From: Astrocystis sublimbata
Lineage: Eukaryota > Ascomycota > Sordariomycetes > Xylariales > Xylariaceae
Length of the DNA: 64,000 nt
Assembly (NCBI GenBank): GCA_022453515.1
Contig: JAJNNY010000058.1
Coordinates: forward strand, 124,001 to 188,000
Reading direction: 5' to 3'
How positions within the stretch are numbered: position 1 is the first letter of the stretch; every line of letters begins with the position of its first letter. The notes under the pieces were generated by a model. That model ran no database searches. It worked only from the letters and a program-made list of their open reading frames with translations, and had not been told where the DNA came from. Shown here one piece after another: positions 50,801 to 61,765 of the stretch. The position numbers were made by a program, and so were the translations under genes.

Positions 50801-52303
50801 CACAACGCCCAGCCATTGGCCCTCCAGCCTCGTGGCATGACGGCTGGTGTCTCGGAGCGGGTTATGCCGGCACCTCACCTCACGTCGGACAGGTACCGGG
50901 TGAGACAATGATCTCAGAGACATTGTACGCCTATGTAAGATCAGGCAATTGTACAATTCTGAGACTCCGGTCGGTGTTCCCCGATCAGTGCTCGAATCCG
51001 AATGTGTATACAGCGCCGGATGAGTGCATCGGAAAACATACGGTACACATGCACAGAGTTATCTCCAGGCTACATCTACCTGGGTCACGGCGGATATGCC
51101 GGTATTTGGTGTCTGTTGTATGCATGCTGTGCTGTAAACTACTGCAGCCTGCAGCCTACGACTTTCTCATACGTACTTACCGTATACATATAAAATAGAA
51201 CGAGTTCGATGTCTGCGATGCGATGCTCCTAGAGCCACTAAGTGCTTTGGTCCTTATACCAAAGAGCGCGGATTGGTTTTCATCTGTCTACACCAAGCGC
51301 CATCCGGTCTGAGCGTACATATGCACGGCACTCCAGAGCGCACTTCAAGTTGGTCCGAACGTATGTTGATGTGTATGTATGCGTGCATGACTTTAGCACC
51401 TTGCAGTAGCAGCATATCTCAAACGACCGATGCACTGCAAAGACTGTCTCATACCAGGAGTTGCCTGCGAGCTTGCCCAATATATCAATACACGAATGCA
51501 TACATCAGACGACACTCTCCGCCTCCGCATCATCGATTTGGTCTCTGCGTATCTAGCGGTGTTTTTGCTCATTTACAGACACAAGCGCAGTAGCTGACGT
51601 GCTAGGATACATAAGCGCCTGCTGGGCCGGTTTCATACAATCTAGGGTGTGATATATTCAATGGAAACACACCAGTGGCGTTATGAAACATGAGGCTATA
51701 TCAAGCGAAAATGTTTTGACCATTCTGACTTCGATGCAGAAACCGTAGCAAGTGACGGTGTACAGAAACCGCACCGATTCCCAAGCTGAACACCCTAGGA
51801 TTCACATCACTGCAAAAAGACAACACGACAGGTAAGCAATAGGAGTAATAAAAGACACTAGGCATGGTCTAAATTGGCACGAAAGGAGCGCCCCGAGCCG
51901 TTATCATGTTGTCGATACGCTCGCTTGCTACGCAACCTTGTACTGATCATTGTTTGCGGGCCATCCCTGGCGGACTCGCAGACCTCTTCAATCCGGCGTG
52001 AACTTACCGATTATATGTACAGTTGATACTAGCGAGGGAAGAGCGATGCCGATCAAAGATCTTCGATGTAGAAAGCATCGAAGTTGTTTGTTGTTTGTTA
52101 TTCTACATATGCTACCGCTATCGTTGAATCTACGTTACGCCGTTCCTCTGGTATTTATAGTAAAGTCTTCGGAGTATATATATAGCCGAGGCAGTGCGCT
52201 TTGCTTGCGGTGTAAATGGTATATACCAAAATGGTGATGTAGGATGTAGGCAGTCTCCATGCTCACTTTTTCATTGGCAATCATCTGCTTGATCAGAGCA
52301 GAG
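44867..52303. other. 7.4-kb gene-poor region
   Basis: No recognisable gene. The longest ORFs (for example about 229 codons at 50151-50840) contain no domain, lie in composition unlike the coding exons of this window and have no plausible splice partners. TACCTA/GGTACC words occur at about 46515, 46980-47000 and 47250-47275. The first kilobase is the upstream side of the kinesin gene. Noncoding transcripts or decayed repeats are possible but not demonstrable by eye. Confidence 0.4.
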
Positions 52304-53578
52304 TCAACCCAGTGCGCGAACACCACGTCCAACGCTGCGCGTCTCGAAGACTTCCACAAGCCCAGCGCCCACGGCCTCCTGCAAAATCCAGTCAAACATG
52401 AGGCCGTAAAACTGGCGCCACTTCCTCGTCTGCCCAGGCAGCACGCCAGCGAACTCACCACGCGCCCTCCTCGCCGACGGCTGGTCGATCTTGAGAATGC
52501 CACCGTCCCAGAGCTCGCGGAGGCCAGACTCGGGGCCTTCGCGAAATTTGGACTTACTCAGCAATGATGTAACATGATCCAGAGCCGTAGACACCAGCTT
52601 TAGAAACGAACCTGCCCCCGGCACGGCGAGTCTGTATTCTGTAGATGGGGACTGCGTCAGAGCGTTGACGGACAAGGAGCCGCCACCGCTGCCACCAACT
52701 TCACGCAATGCGCCCTCGCCACCCACGGTGCCGAGGGAGCCAGTGGCCTGCCGCGACACGGTCTCCAAGGATGTGAGGGTGATCTTGTCCTCGGGACGAG
52801 TGTATGAGCGCATGGTGTTGGATATGGCGCCGTGGCTCACAACGCCGCCGATATGATGCGCTGTCAAAAAGCCTGCATGGACGAGCTCTTGTATCTCCAA
52901 TGGCTTCAGCGCATCTCCTCCTAGAACTTGTAGACCTGGATTCGCCGCCAGGAAGCCGAGTAACTTTTCCCGGGCCCCGTTGCTAAGTTGTGCGTCTTTC
53001 TTCAACGACGCCTCATAGTCGGAAGCCAATATGACGAATTCGCCGACGGTTCCACGTCGCGGAACTACAATGCGATGCAAGAAACCCTGGCGCGTGAGCT
53101 CGGCGATCTCTCTCTCGACGGCGCTTGGCGACGACAGCAGCGCCTGTATGTGTGCGATGCTCACGATGGGCGGGAGGTTGCGCTGATAGTTGAGAGTCTC
53201 GGCAATGCGTGTAGAAGTCATGCCGGCGGCCGAGTCAGGGATCGGCGCAAACATGCGCGCGCGTATGTACTGGATCGCTTGCGGTGTGTCGCGAAGATGA
53301 AGGTCGGTCGCAAGGGCTGTGACAAGACCGAAGTCGTCAAGCTTGTCGTCGCCGAAGTAATCATCATCGTTTCCGCTTTTGCTCCTGGTCGCCGTGCTCG
53401 CGCCGACGCCAGGTTTGCGCCGCGGCAACGAAGAGGTCCATGATGATGGTGAAGGCGATGCGGATGCGGATGCGGATGACGAGGAGGGGGATCGCTTTGC
53501 GGTTGGTACGCTCGATAGCGTCGAGGTGGTCTTCTTCTTAACCCGCCCCGAGCCCCCCAGTATCTTCCTGAGGCTCAT
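52304..53578 (-). CDS. STK19: STK19-family winged-helix protein
   Basis: Single-exon gene for 424 residues. The family was named for human STK19, once called a kinase. It is now regarded as a winged-helix nucleic-acid-binding protein that acts in transcription-coupled repair. There are no kinase motifs here either. Seen: a basic Ser-rich N-terminus (1-75), then DDFGLVTALATDLHLRDTPQ, NLPPIVSIAHIQALL, VEREIAELTRQGFLHRIVVP, GEFVILASDYEASL, LEIQELVHAGFLTAH, GSFLKLVSTALDHVTSLLSK and LFDWILQEAVGAGLVEVFET-like C-terminal helices (written as FDWILQEAVGAGLVEVFET in this protein). Several segments have the helix-turn-helix spacing of winged-helix domains. A Gly/Ser-rich linker lies at about 285-300. 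The start codon is 125 bases downstream of the second MITE-like element, so that element may lie in its promoter. Family assignment is from memory of the block pattern. Confidence 0.72.
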   Translation of the reverse strand: MSLRKILGGSGRVKKKTTSTLSSVPTAKRSPSSSSASASASPSPSSWTSSLPRRKPGVGASTATRSKSGNDDDYFGDDKLDDFGLVTALATDLHLRDTPQAIQYIRARMFAPIPDSAAGMTSTRIAETLNYQRNLPPIVSIAHIQALLSSPSAVEREIAELTRQGFLHRIVVPRRGTVGEFVILASDYEASLKKDAQLSNGAREKLLGFLAANPGLQVLGGDALKPLEIQELVHAGFLTAHHIGGVVSHGAISNTMRSYTRPEDKITLTSLETVSRQATGSLGTVGGEGALREVGGSGGGSLSVNALTQSPSTEYRLAVPGAGSFLKLVSTALDHVTSLLSKSKFREGPESGLRELWDGGILKIDQPSARRARGEFAGVLPGQTRKWRQFYGLMFDWILQEAVGAGLVEVFETRSVGRGVRALG

Positions 53579-54500
53579 TTTCGAACATGAGGGGGTAAAT
53601 CATGGCAAGTGCGAGAGCCTTAGGCTTCGAAAGAGTGAGTCACGTCTGGAAACAAATCTGAATAAGTTGTTTCAAAGCACACATACTTTCGAGGTGGGCA
53701 TGTGGGGGTAAGATTAAGTGTCCGGTGTAGGTGTAGTTGAGTGTAGGTAGATGTCGGCATATAGTATAATAAATATTCCTTTAATCATGGAATAACTATT
53801 ATATAATTAATAAACTGTATAAATAACTACTATTTAACTAGGTAATACTAATACAATAAATAGTATATATTACTTTCTAAGGGGGTATAAACTACGAAGA
53901 ACCTGGAAGTGTCTCGTCTATTTTGTGGCAACTAGGACACGGGATACTTAATGTGACTCCCCCTTGGTGGGATGGATGCTACCATAGGTGTTCAATGGGT
54001 CACACGGCGGCAGATACAGGGCTGTACCAAGGGTCCTCCGGCGCCCGGACATGCCTAACGCCTCCCACTATCAGTGGCGGCAGTTTGACAGTAGGGGCCT
54101 CCCTCATTTACTTAGCCTTTAGGTGAGCCTTTTGCCACCAAACCGAAACCTCATGCAATGTAGAAGGTTAAAGCTATGTCACAAGCTTACATGAGAAGAA
54201 CAATACAAAAACCGACATTTATCGGAACAAACTAGAATGATAAGCCGTGCTCGTAATTTGTGATACCTACCTAGATACACAAGGATAAACAATCTCAAGG
54301 CACTGGCAAACTGGGAGCGAGGCATTTGGACCAGCAGATCCACCAAAGTGGCCCCTCAAGTGTGACTCTCTCAATCTTGCCGGCGGCATAAGATACGACG
54401 TCGCATCGAAACCACCAACTGTACATGTACAGAGCAGTAATATTGATGACTCCGTCCTCCTATTCTTTTGGACAACTTTATTAATATTCGAATTGTGAAG
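53579..54500. other. Divergent promoter region carrying a MITE-like element
   Basis: About 920 bases between the divergent STK19-like and histidine-phosphatase genes. The MITE-like copy 2 fills 53704-53963. The remainder shows no gene. Confidence 0.5.
53704..53963. mobile_element. MITE-like element, copy 2
   Basis: A 260-base block with the same ends as the element at 40285: GGGGGTAAGATTAAGTGTCC on the left and the inverted ACTTAATGTGACTCCCCC on the right. The inside is AT-rich and clearly homologous (shared ATGTCGGCATATAGTATAAT, ACTACGAAGAACCTGG and TCTATTTTGTG), with substitutions and small indels. Both copies lie in the same orientation, about 13.4 kb apart. It lies 125 bases upstream of the STK19-like start codon. 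Confidence 0.75.
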
Positions 54501-55239
54501 ATGCCGCCCACGGTGGTTCTCATCCGCCACGCACAGGCCTTACACAGTGAGTACATCTGATCTAGCTTATTAGATTCAGCAAAAGCTAACAGTCGCAAGA
54601 TGTCGCCAATGACTGGTCGATCTTTGATCCCAAGTTGACAGACTTGGGCATCGAACAATGCAAAACTCTTGCACACCATCTCGAGGCAGACTTCCCCTAC
54701 GCCACCGAAGGCTGTCGTATCGTGGTGAGCCCATTATCACGCACGCTGCAGACAGTGCAGCACTCACTTGGGTGGCTGATAGACCGCGGGGTATCTGTCG
54801 TGGCACGTGCAGAATGGCAGGTAGGAGACTATCATTTCAGACTGCTCAAGCACCCGAGCTCAAGCTTACCAGAAGTAAATAGGAAGACACAGCCAACCCC
54901 TGTGATGTCGGCGCCGAGAGATCTGAGCTGGAGAAGGACTGGCCGAGCTACGACTTCTCGCAGCTAGATCCAGTCTACCCCCAGAAAATTGGCTTGTATG
55001 GACCGGAGCAGGAAACAATCAGAAAGAGAGCAGCAGTGGTGAGAAAATGGCTCTACGAACAAGAGGACAAGGTCGTCGTCGTCGTTACCCATTCAGGCTT
55101 TCTCCACAGAGTCGTGACAGGACCGAGATACAGGAACGTGGAATACCGAACCTACAGACCAGAGATGACCGATTCAGGCGAGGTTGATCTGGTCGAGTTG
55201 CCAGCCCAGAGTAAGCACATACCATCACGAGAACATTAA
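54501..55239 (+). CDS. Histidine phosphatase (phosphoglycerate-mutase-like) superfamily protein
   Basis: Three exons, 54501-54546, 54600-54820 and 54883-55239, joining to 207 residues. The phosphohistidine catalytic motif is at the start, VVLIRHAQALHNVAND (RHA at 9-11, crossing intron 1). LTDLGIEQCKTLAHHLE and VVSPLSRTLQTVQHSL follow, then the later catalytic THSGFLHRVV. This is the fungal branch near yeast Pmu1-like proteins, which act as phosphatases, not glycolytic mutases; the substrate is unknown. Introns: GTGAGT with a GCTAAC branch, and GTAGGA to TAG (phase 0). The end is uncertain. Reading on gives ...PAQSKHIPSREH. A possible fourth exon (donor GTAAGC at about 55211, acceptor GGCAG at about 55260) would instead end ...PAQIPRKVW. 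Confidence 0.8.
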
Positions 55240-56746
55240 TCGCTCCTGTGTGGCTGGCAGTCCCACGAAAGGTGTGGTGACCTTCTGTCCATCACGTAGT
55301 ACTAGATACGGGCTCGGTCATCTAAGCCTGCTCCCCAGGCACGCCAGGGTGCTTTCATAGATAGGGTACAATAGACAATAGCATTGATTTCACGTGGCTT
55401 TGGTGTGGCCGAGATAAACCATGGGAAACCAGCTTGTTGGCATAAGCTGGCCTCCCTCAAACGAACGGCTACTTTACTCTCGCACTGGATTCAACTCGAA
55501 AGACTCTGGGGGTGAAATGGCCTGCCGAAGCAATCAAAACTGACTGTGAATTGGACGTGCTGATGAATGTGAAGAGGAAAGCCAGAACAGAAAAATTGGC
55601 GCGCATGACCCTGAGAAAATAGTCAGAGTGGTTGTTCCTCGATGGGTCTTATCGACAAGAGACAATGCTAGACCAGTAACAGCCTAGACTATACCTACCT
55701 GCAGGCAGCCATGCAGCAACGGATGTCGGGCAGGGCGTCTCCTTCAGCTGACCGGGCGTCACGCAACAACGTCATACTGGAGCATTTGAGTAACACAAGG
55801 AAAGCCTAACGCTGCAACTCGATGCGAACAAGACCTATTTCCAATAGCGAACGTCCCAACTTGGCGGGCTTGGATTGCATTAGTTTAGTTGCACTATCTT
55901 GTACTATCAGAGTGCGAACCATCAGGGTTCTCGTCGTCTGACCGAAAGCTCGAAAGGCTTGACTCTGCTGACCGACCAACTGGCCATCGTAGCATTATCG
56001 CCGCTGGGCAGCCCCTGTCTCCCCTGTTAACCTGGGGCAACGGGGCAACTTGTCATCCAGAACATACGCCATGTGCTCATGACCCGTTACATTGTCGAGC
56101 TCCATGGCCTGAGTTTTTCACACGTGCAAAATGCAGGCCCATGATTCGCTGCAAGCCGCCTTACTTCCAATAAATCGAAGACGACACATCGTATACACAG
56201 AATTCTGTAGGGGCCCGGCGTGAAACAAGAGATTGGGGGATAAAAGACTTATCAGCTTGGCTGGCGCCTGTTTCGCCTGCCTGGCTCTGTCTCGAAGGCT
56301 TTCTTCTAGCTTTTTGTTAGCTCTGGGTTTGTGCATCTCGGTTTGCACGGCAACTTCGAAAAAAGAGTCTATCTCTTGATTGATTCTAGCCTTCTTGTAC
56401 CAGGCCATCTCATAGGCTACTGAGGATCCTTCAGACCCTTCAGGATCGGATCCGTGCCTCGCCGCCAGTCGATCGCCCGTCACACTTATCCCAATCCGCC
56501 GCGATCAGAGCTGCCAAGTTCGCAGATAATGACCTGGGGCGTTGTTTGATGTTAGATGACGGAATCGCACCCAAATTACCTGCCTACCCATCACTATCCA
56601 CGCGGGGGGGGGGAAAATAAAATACACGTCTTAATTATTAAATTCGAAATTCGATGCTATCTTGGGGTCTTCTCCCACCACCTCCTTAGTTTCAAACCTT
56701 GTTGTTGTTGTTGCGGTGCTCAGCTCATCCTCCAAGGTCTTGCAGC
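55240..56746. other. Intergenic, with a weak minus-strand ORF
   Basis: About 1.5 kb. A 121-codon minus-strand ORF at 56118-56483 has a charged helical composition but no known domain. A G-run (about 56604-56612) precedes the PPN1 leader. Nothing else recognised. Confidence 0.4.
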
Positions 56747-59046
56747 ATGGCACCGCTAAGAGCGCTCCAATGGGCGACGCTGGCGGTCCCCAGCTTGCTC
56801 GCTCAGCTCCCTTCCAGCGCATCAGCAATCGAAACTCAGGCTGGTCTGCAGCAGCCTCCATTCGATCCCGGCAACCACCGACAGGCCCTTGCTGCTGCTG
56901 CTGCTACCACCTCGCAGCGTCACCTTCGCGGCAGGTTCCTTCATATCACAGGTATGCCCACTACACCCACCACTCCCCGCCCTCGCAGTCGCAGTCGCAG
57001 TCGCGATGGGTTGATGGCGTGCCGAGTCTGAGCCCGGAACTGTCGCTGACAAGGGCAGATCTGCACCCCGACGAACACTACAAACCCCACACGTCGACCG
57101 AAGAGGACATCGCATGCCATCGGGGCGATGGCCTTGCTGGTGTGTACGGCGCCGAGACCTCGGATTGCGACTCACCCCTGGCCCTCGTCAATGCCACCCT
57201 GGCCTGGGTGAGGGAGCATCTGGCAGATGAGGTCGACTTCGTTGTCTGGACTGGTGATTCTGCGCGCCACGACAGCGACGAGAAACTACCAAGACACAAC
57301 AGCGACATCTTATCCATGAACCAACGCATTTCCGATCTCTTCGTCGACACCTTCTCCGACGACCGGGGCTTGGTCATTCCCGTAGTGCCCACCTTCGGCA
57401 ACAATGATATCTATCCGCACAACATTCTGATGCCTGGACCCAACGACATCCTCCAGACATACACCAAAATATGGAAGCCCTTCATCCCCGAGGCCCAACG
57501 CCACTCGTTCGAGTTTGGCGGCTGGTTCTACGTCGAGGTCATACCCGACAAGCTTGCTGTCTTCAGCCTCAACACCATGTACTTCTTCGACCGCAACGCT
57601 GGCATTGACGACTGCGTCCATCCTTCTGAGCCTGGTTATAAGCATTTCGAGTGGCTCCTCGTTCAGCTCGACTACCTGCGAACTCGCGGTGTAAAGGCCA
57701 TCCTCATGGGCCATGTTCCTCCTGCTAGAACCTCTGGCAAGCAGTTGTGGGAGGAGACATGCTGGCAGAAGTACACCTACTGGCTGCACCAGTACCGCGA
57801 CGTCATTATCACGTCTTTGTACGGGCACATGAACATCGACCACTTCCTGTTGCAAGACGCAAAGGACATCGACATGGATTTGATTCAGGGTCTATCCGAG
57901 AGCTCCGTCTCCACGCGCGAGAACATGGAAGAGGAGCTATCGGCTCAGTCCAGCGCTAATTACCTGAAAGAGCTCCGTGATGATTGGGCCAAGTTGCCTA
58001 GCCCCGTCATTCGGAAGCGAGACACTGATGCGACCAAGAAGAAGAACAAGAAGCACAGGGGCAAGAAGGGTAAAAACAAGCTTGGCGGCAAATGGGCAGA
58101 GCGATTCCAGCTCTCGCTCATCTCACCCAGTGTCGTGCCGAACTATTTCCCAAGTCTACGGGTGTTTGAATACAATATCACCGGGCTCGAAGACAGCCGT
58201 ACATGGGTCGATCCAGCCAGGACAGCACAGCTCGATGAGGAAGCCCCTAGTCGCAACGACATCTCTGGCCAAGACGACGAGCCCGACGTTGGCGAGCTGA
58301 AAAGACGCGACGATTCCGATTTTGAGACCGAAAAGAAGAAGAAGCACCACAAGGGCAAGAAAGGGCACAAAAAGCCCAAGAACCCGAACCTACGCCTTCC
58401 AGATGGACCGCCAAAGCACTCGCCGCCCGGCCCCGCGTATAGACCGCAAGCCCTGACCCTGCTCGGTTTCACGCAGTACTACGCAAACCTCACATACATC
58501 AACAACGACGTGGTTGAGGATGAGGACGTGTCGTCCTGGTGGTGGTCACCCTGGGGATGGAACCCTGGGAAGCACAAGGGCAAACATCCCAAGCACGATA
58601 AGCCGCAGCCGAAAGAGTTTGATTTCGAGGTCGAGTACAGCACATTCGACGACAAGGTGTACGGACTCGACGACCTCACGGTCAAGAGCTTTGTGCGACT
58701 TGCGCATCGCATCGGGCAGGCTTCCAAGAGTGATAAGTCGGCTGTAGAGAATGGAGTCAGTGAGGTATTTGATGAGGAAGATGAGGCTGAATATGAGGAG
58801 GAAGACGCGTACGACACCAATGACGACGACGATGAAGAGGACGATGAAGAGGATGATGAAGAGGACGAAGAAGACACAGTTGATAGCGATGAAGACCTAG
58901 AGGAATCCACCAAGAAGGGCAAGAAGAAGCACAAGGGCAAGAAGGGCAAGGGGAAGAAGCGAAGAAAGGCTCGCAAGACGTGGCTTCATTTCCTCAACCA
59001 CGCCTTCGTCAGCACGAAGACGCAGGACGAACTCAAGGACCTGTAG
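56747..59046 (+). CDS. PPN1: Endopolyphosphatase, calcineurin-like metallophosphatase
   Basis: Two exons, 56747-56951 and 57059-59046, joining to 730 residues. Ppn1 cleaves long inorganic polyphosphate chains inside the vacuole. The N-terminus (MAPLRALQWATLAVPSLLAQ) is a signal peptide or anchor. Metallophosphatase motifs: LHITDLHPDEHY with metal ligands D69 and H71 (crossing the intron), WTGDSARHD (132-140), FGNNDIYPHN (181-190), GHVPPAR (286-292) and SLYGHMNIDH (321-330). The C-terminal half has several Lys/Gly/His-rich tracts (KKKNKKHRGKKGK, KKKHHKGKKGHKKPK, KKGKKKHKGKKGKGKKRRK). A long Asp/Glu run precedes the last of these. The intron has donor GTATGC and a GCTGAC branch. The start is the first ATG of the signal-peptide frame. 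Converges with TPA1/OFD1. Confidence 0.92.
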
Positions 59047-59638
59047 TCGTACGCCTTCCTCCTTCCGCCTTCCGCCCTTTCTTTCTTGCGACTGTCATCT
59101 TGGTGTCCTGGTTTTTGAGGACTTGAACGTTTCATTTTTGGTATTTATCCAGCAAGCTAGGCGTTAGGGAGAGTGGGTTGATTGACATTTCATTGACTCG
59201 AGCATCGGGATGGCGCTAGGTACCTGAAAAGTGTGTATCGAATTTCATCGTTCACTCATGGTCCCTGGTTTTTTCTTCATTGCCTAGAGGGTTAGACAGA
59301 AGGGAAAGGGTTAGAAGATCCGCTGAACTATTTCATACACCTATATGCATACCTGATTTACGGTAGATCTTTAGAAGTGAGAAGTAAGAAAGAGACACAT
59401 ACGTATTATAAACCTTCGGAGTGTTTCGAGTCAGAAGTTTCGAGGGAGAAGTTCCGTCAACAGTGAAGCTTGTCAAGAGACATTGCCAACATTTATTGAT
59501 TGATATAAAACGACTATATCCTGGTATCAAAATACGCAACACACGGATTATACCTACTAAGTAGGTACTAGATGCCCATCTCATCTCATCTCAACTCATC
59601 GTAACTTTCCACAAGCAAATCACGCTGCCAACCCATTA
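59047..59638. other. Intergenic, convergent 3' ends
   Basis: About 590 bases, AT-rich toward the right, with a short TACCTACTAAGTAGGTA inverted repeat near 59551-59568. No gene seen. Confidence 0.45.
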
Positions 59639-61765
59639 TTAATCCGAATCGCTATCCTGCTCATTATCCGAGAAACCATGCCACTCTTCCTCGGTATCAT
59701 CATCAACACCAACACCAACCCCAACCCCAACCCCAACCCCATCCTCGCCCTCATCAGAATCATCCTCCTCCTCAAACTCGAACGTCCCACTGACATCCCA
59801 CCTATCCCCCTTCGCGCGTCTCGAGACGTACTTGACGAACCTCAGCACGCCCTTATCATGCAAGACAAGACTCAGCCGGTTCCACGCCGCAGGCTGGACG
59901 AGCAGAACATCGTCATCGTCGCCCGACTTGTACACAGCCGCGTCCTCGTTATCGTCGCCCTCGTCCGTGGCCATGTATAACTCGTGGCCGCCTACGTCTA
60001 TTTTCTCTTCTTCCTCTTCCTTATCCTCTTCTTCCTTTCCGCCCTTATTCTTCCGTTTCTTCTTCTTCTTATCTGCCTTGCCCGCTTTCGACTTGGACTT
60101 GGAAGTAGACTCTTCGTCCTCGTCCTCGTCCTCGTCCTCATCCTCTTCACCTCGCGGATCCCATCCGTTTGTGGGCGTGATGCCAAGGTTCAGCTCGAGG
60201 CGCGGCTTGCTGTCCGGCAGGCCCGTGGCCAGTGTATAGTCCTTGCCGCGCCGGAAGCGGCGCAACAGGTAGTCGTGGCTCTCGATCTGGCAGTGCGTCG
60301 CGATCCGCAACCAGTGGCGGAACTGCGGGCTAGGCAAGAATTCGTCGAGGAGTTCGCGGAGGGGGTTTTCTTCTTCGCTGCCGCTCTTCTTCTGTTTGTT
60401 TTTCTCCTGTTTGTTTTTCCCATCTGAAACAGATAATGAGGATGGTGTTTGGTACAAGTATCGGTGCTTATGCGGCGGCCGCGCCACCCGCCAGGAGGTC
60501 TCTTTCTCGATCGTCGGAGTGTCTTTAGGGAGGGCGCTGTTATTCTCTTCCTGCGCCGTCACGTAAGCGCGCAGTCGTGCGGCGAACTTCTTCCCTAGCA
60601 GATCTGGTAGCTCGATACTTGAGTCTTCCAAGAAGTGCTCCCGGATTTGTTGGAGGGTGTCGGGCGTCAGGTAAGTAGGAGCCATGAAGCGGAGGAGGAA
60701 CTCGAGGTCAGCCTCGTTGAACTCTTCCTCTTCTTCCTCTTGCTCCTTCTCCTCGTTGTCGGGCTTCACAGACACAGGCTGCGACCTAGGTGCATCGTAT
60801 TGATCCGGGTTCCCCTGCAGCTGCATGAGGCCGCTATTTCGTGTATTCTCCTCCTCGGCGCCCTTCACATAGCCGTCTTCCCCTTGCTGGGGTATGTGGA
60901 ACCACCCGGAAATAGCCATGCGCACACGGCCGCCCTGTCGCACGAGCTGCTCCTTGGAGTCGGCGTGGTACACCTCCTCAACGTCATGAAAGCTGCGGCC
61001 GGGCTGCACGGCGAAGAAACTCAGCTGGTTCCAGGCGGGCGGAATGACCTTGGTGACGTCGGGCACGGGGGTGTGCGCGACGCCCTCGCCGTCGGCGCCC
61101 TCGATGGTCTCGACGGGGAACAGGCGCAGGGCGCCGCCCCACTCGGGCTTCCAGGGGATGTCCGGGTCGGTCAGGTACAGGATGTAGCTGACGCGGCGGC
61201 TGCCGATGACGTCGTCGTGGCACAGCAGGTAGCAGCCGGGGGTGTAGACGTTGATGGCCATGTCGGTCTTGCGCCCGCTCAGGGGCCCGCAGCCGGTGAC
61301 GGTGGCGACGTAGTCGCGGAAGGACTGCGAGTATAAGGCGTCGCGCAGGGACAGGAGGGAGGGCAGCTTGGCCAGGGCGTCGTCGCCGAGCCCGTCGAGG
61401 TTCGCGAGGTCGCCCGACTGGTGGATCTTGTAGATGTCGGTCTCCTTGGGGGTGAACATGACGTTGTCCTTGATCTCGGTGCGCACGGAGCGCAGCAGCT
61501 GGTCGTCGATCAGGGAGTGAATAACGGCATGCTTGTACGGCGCCGACGAGGCGTACTCGGTCGTGTACTGCTCGAGCACCTCGGTATCGAAGAGGCCTTT
61601 ACGGAAGCGTTCCTGGGCATCGTCTCGGCTTAGAGCTGGCAGTTGTTCCAAGGTTAGTTATCGGTTCTTCTGGCGCAGGTGGGAAAAGAACTGACAGTTT
61701 TTGGTCTTCTTCTTCCTGGGGGGGTTGCTGCCCGCAGCAGACTGTGCCCCAGCTTTGCGCTTCAT
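59639..61765 (-). CDS. TPA1: Fe(II)/2-oxoglutarate prolyl hydroxylase (Tpa1/Ofd1/OGFOD1)
   Basis: Two exons, 61765-61696 and 61635-59639, joining to 688 residues. Tpa1/Ofd1 hydroxylates a proline of ribosomal protein uS12 (Rps23) and affects translation termination; in fission yeast Ofd1 also controls oxygen-dependent Sre1 turnover. The first exon encodes MKRKAGAQSAAGSNPPRKKK, a basic nuclear-signal-like start. The 60-nt intron has donor GTCAGT, ACTAAC branch and acceptor CCAG. Then KHAVIHSLIDDQLLRSVRTE, FTPKETDIYKIHQSGDLANL, DMAINVYTPGCYLLCHDDVI with Fe ligands H163 and D165, SYILYLTDP, RSFHDVEEVY with H240, and GGRVRMAISGWF for 2-oxoglutarate. The second double-stranded beta-helix domain is present in the C-terminal half (LPSPQFRHWLRIATHCQIES, WNRLSLVLHDKGVLRFVKYV). 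It carries fungal acidic/Lys-rich inserts and a (GV)5 repeat near the end. An unspliced ATG at 61651 would give a shorter 670-residue form. Confidence 0.93.
59708..59740. repeat. Coding hexamer repeat, (Gly-Val)n in TPA1 tail
   Basis: CAACAC/CAACCC units on the plus strand encode GVGVGVGVGVG near the C-terminus of the hydroxylase on the minus strand. Units of six keep the frame, so copy number can change without a frameshift. Confidence 0.7.

Noticed and set aside
50151..50840. 229-codon plus-strand ORF
   Set aside because: The protein has no domain or hydrophobic core pattern, composition is unlike the recognised genes, and no supporting introns or homologous blocks were seen.
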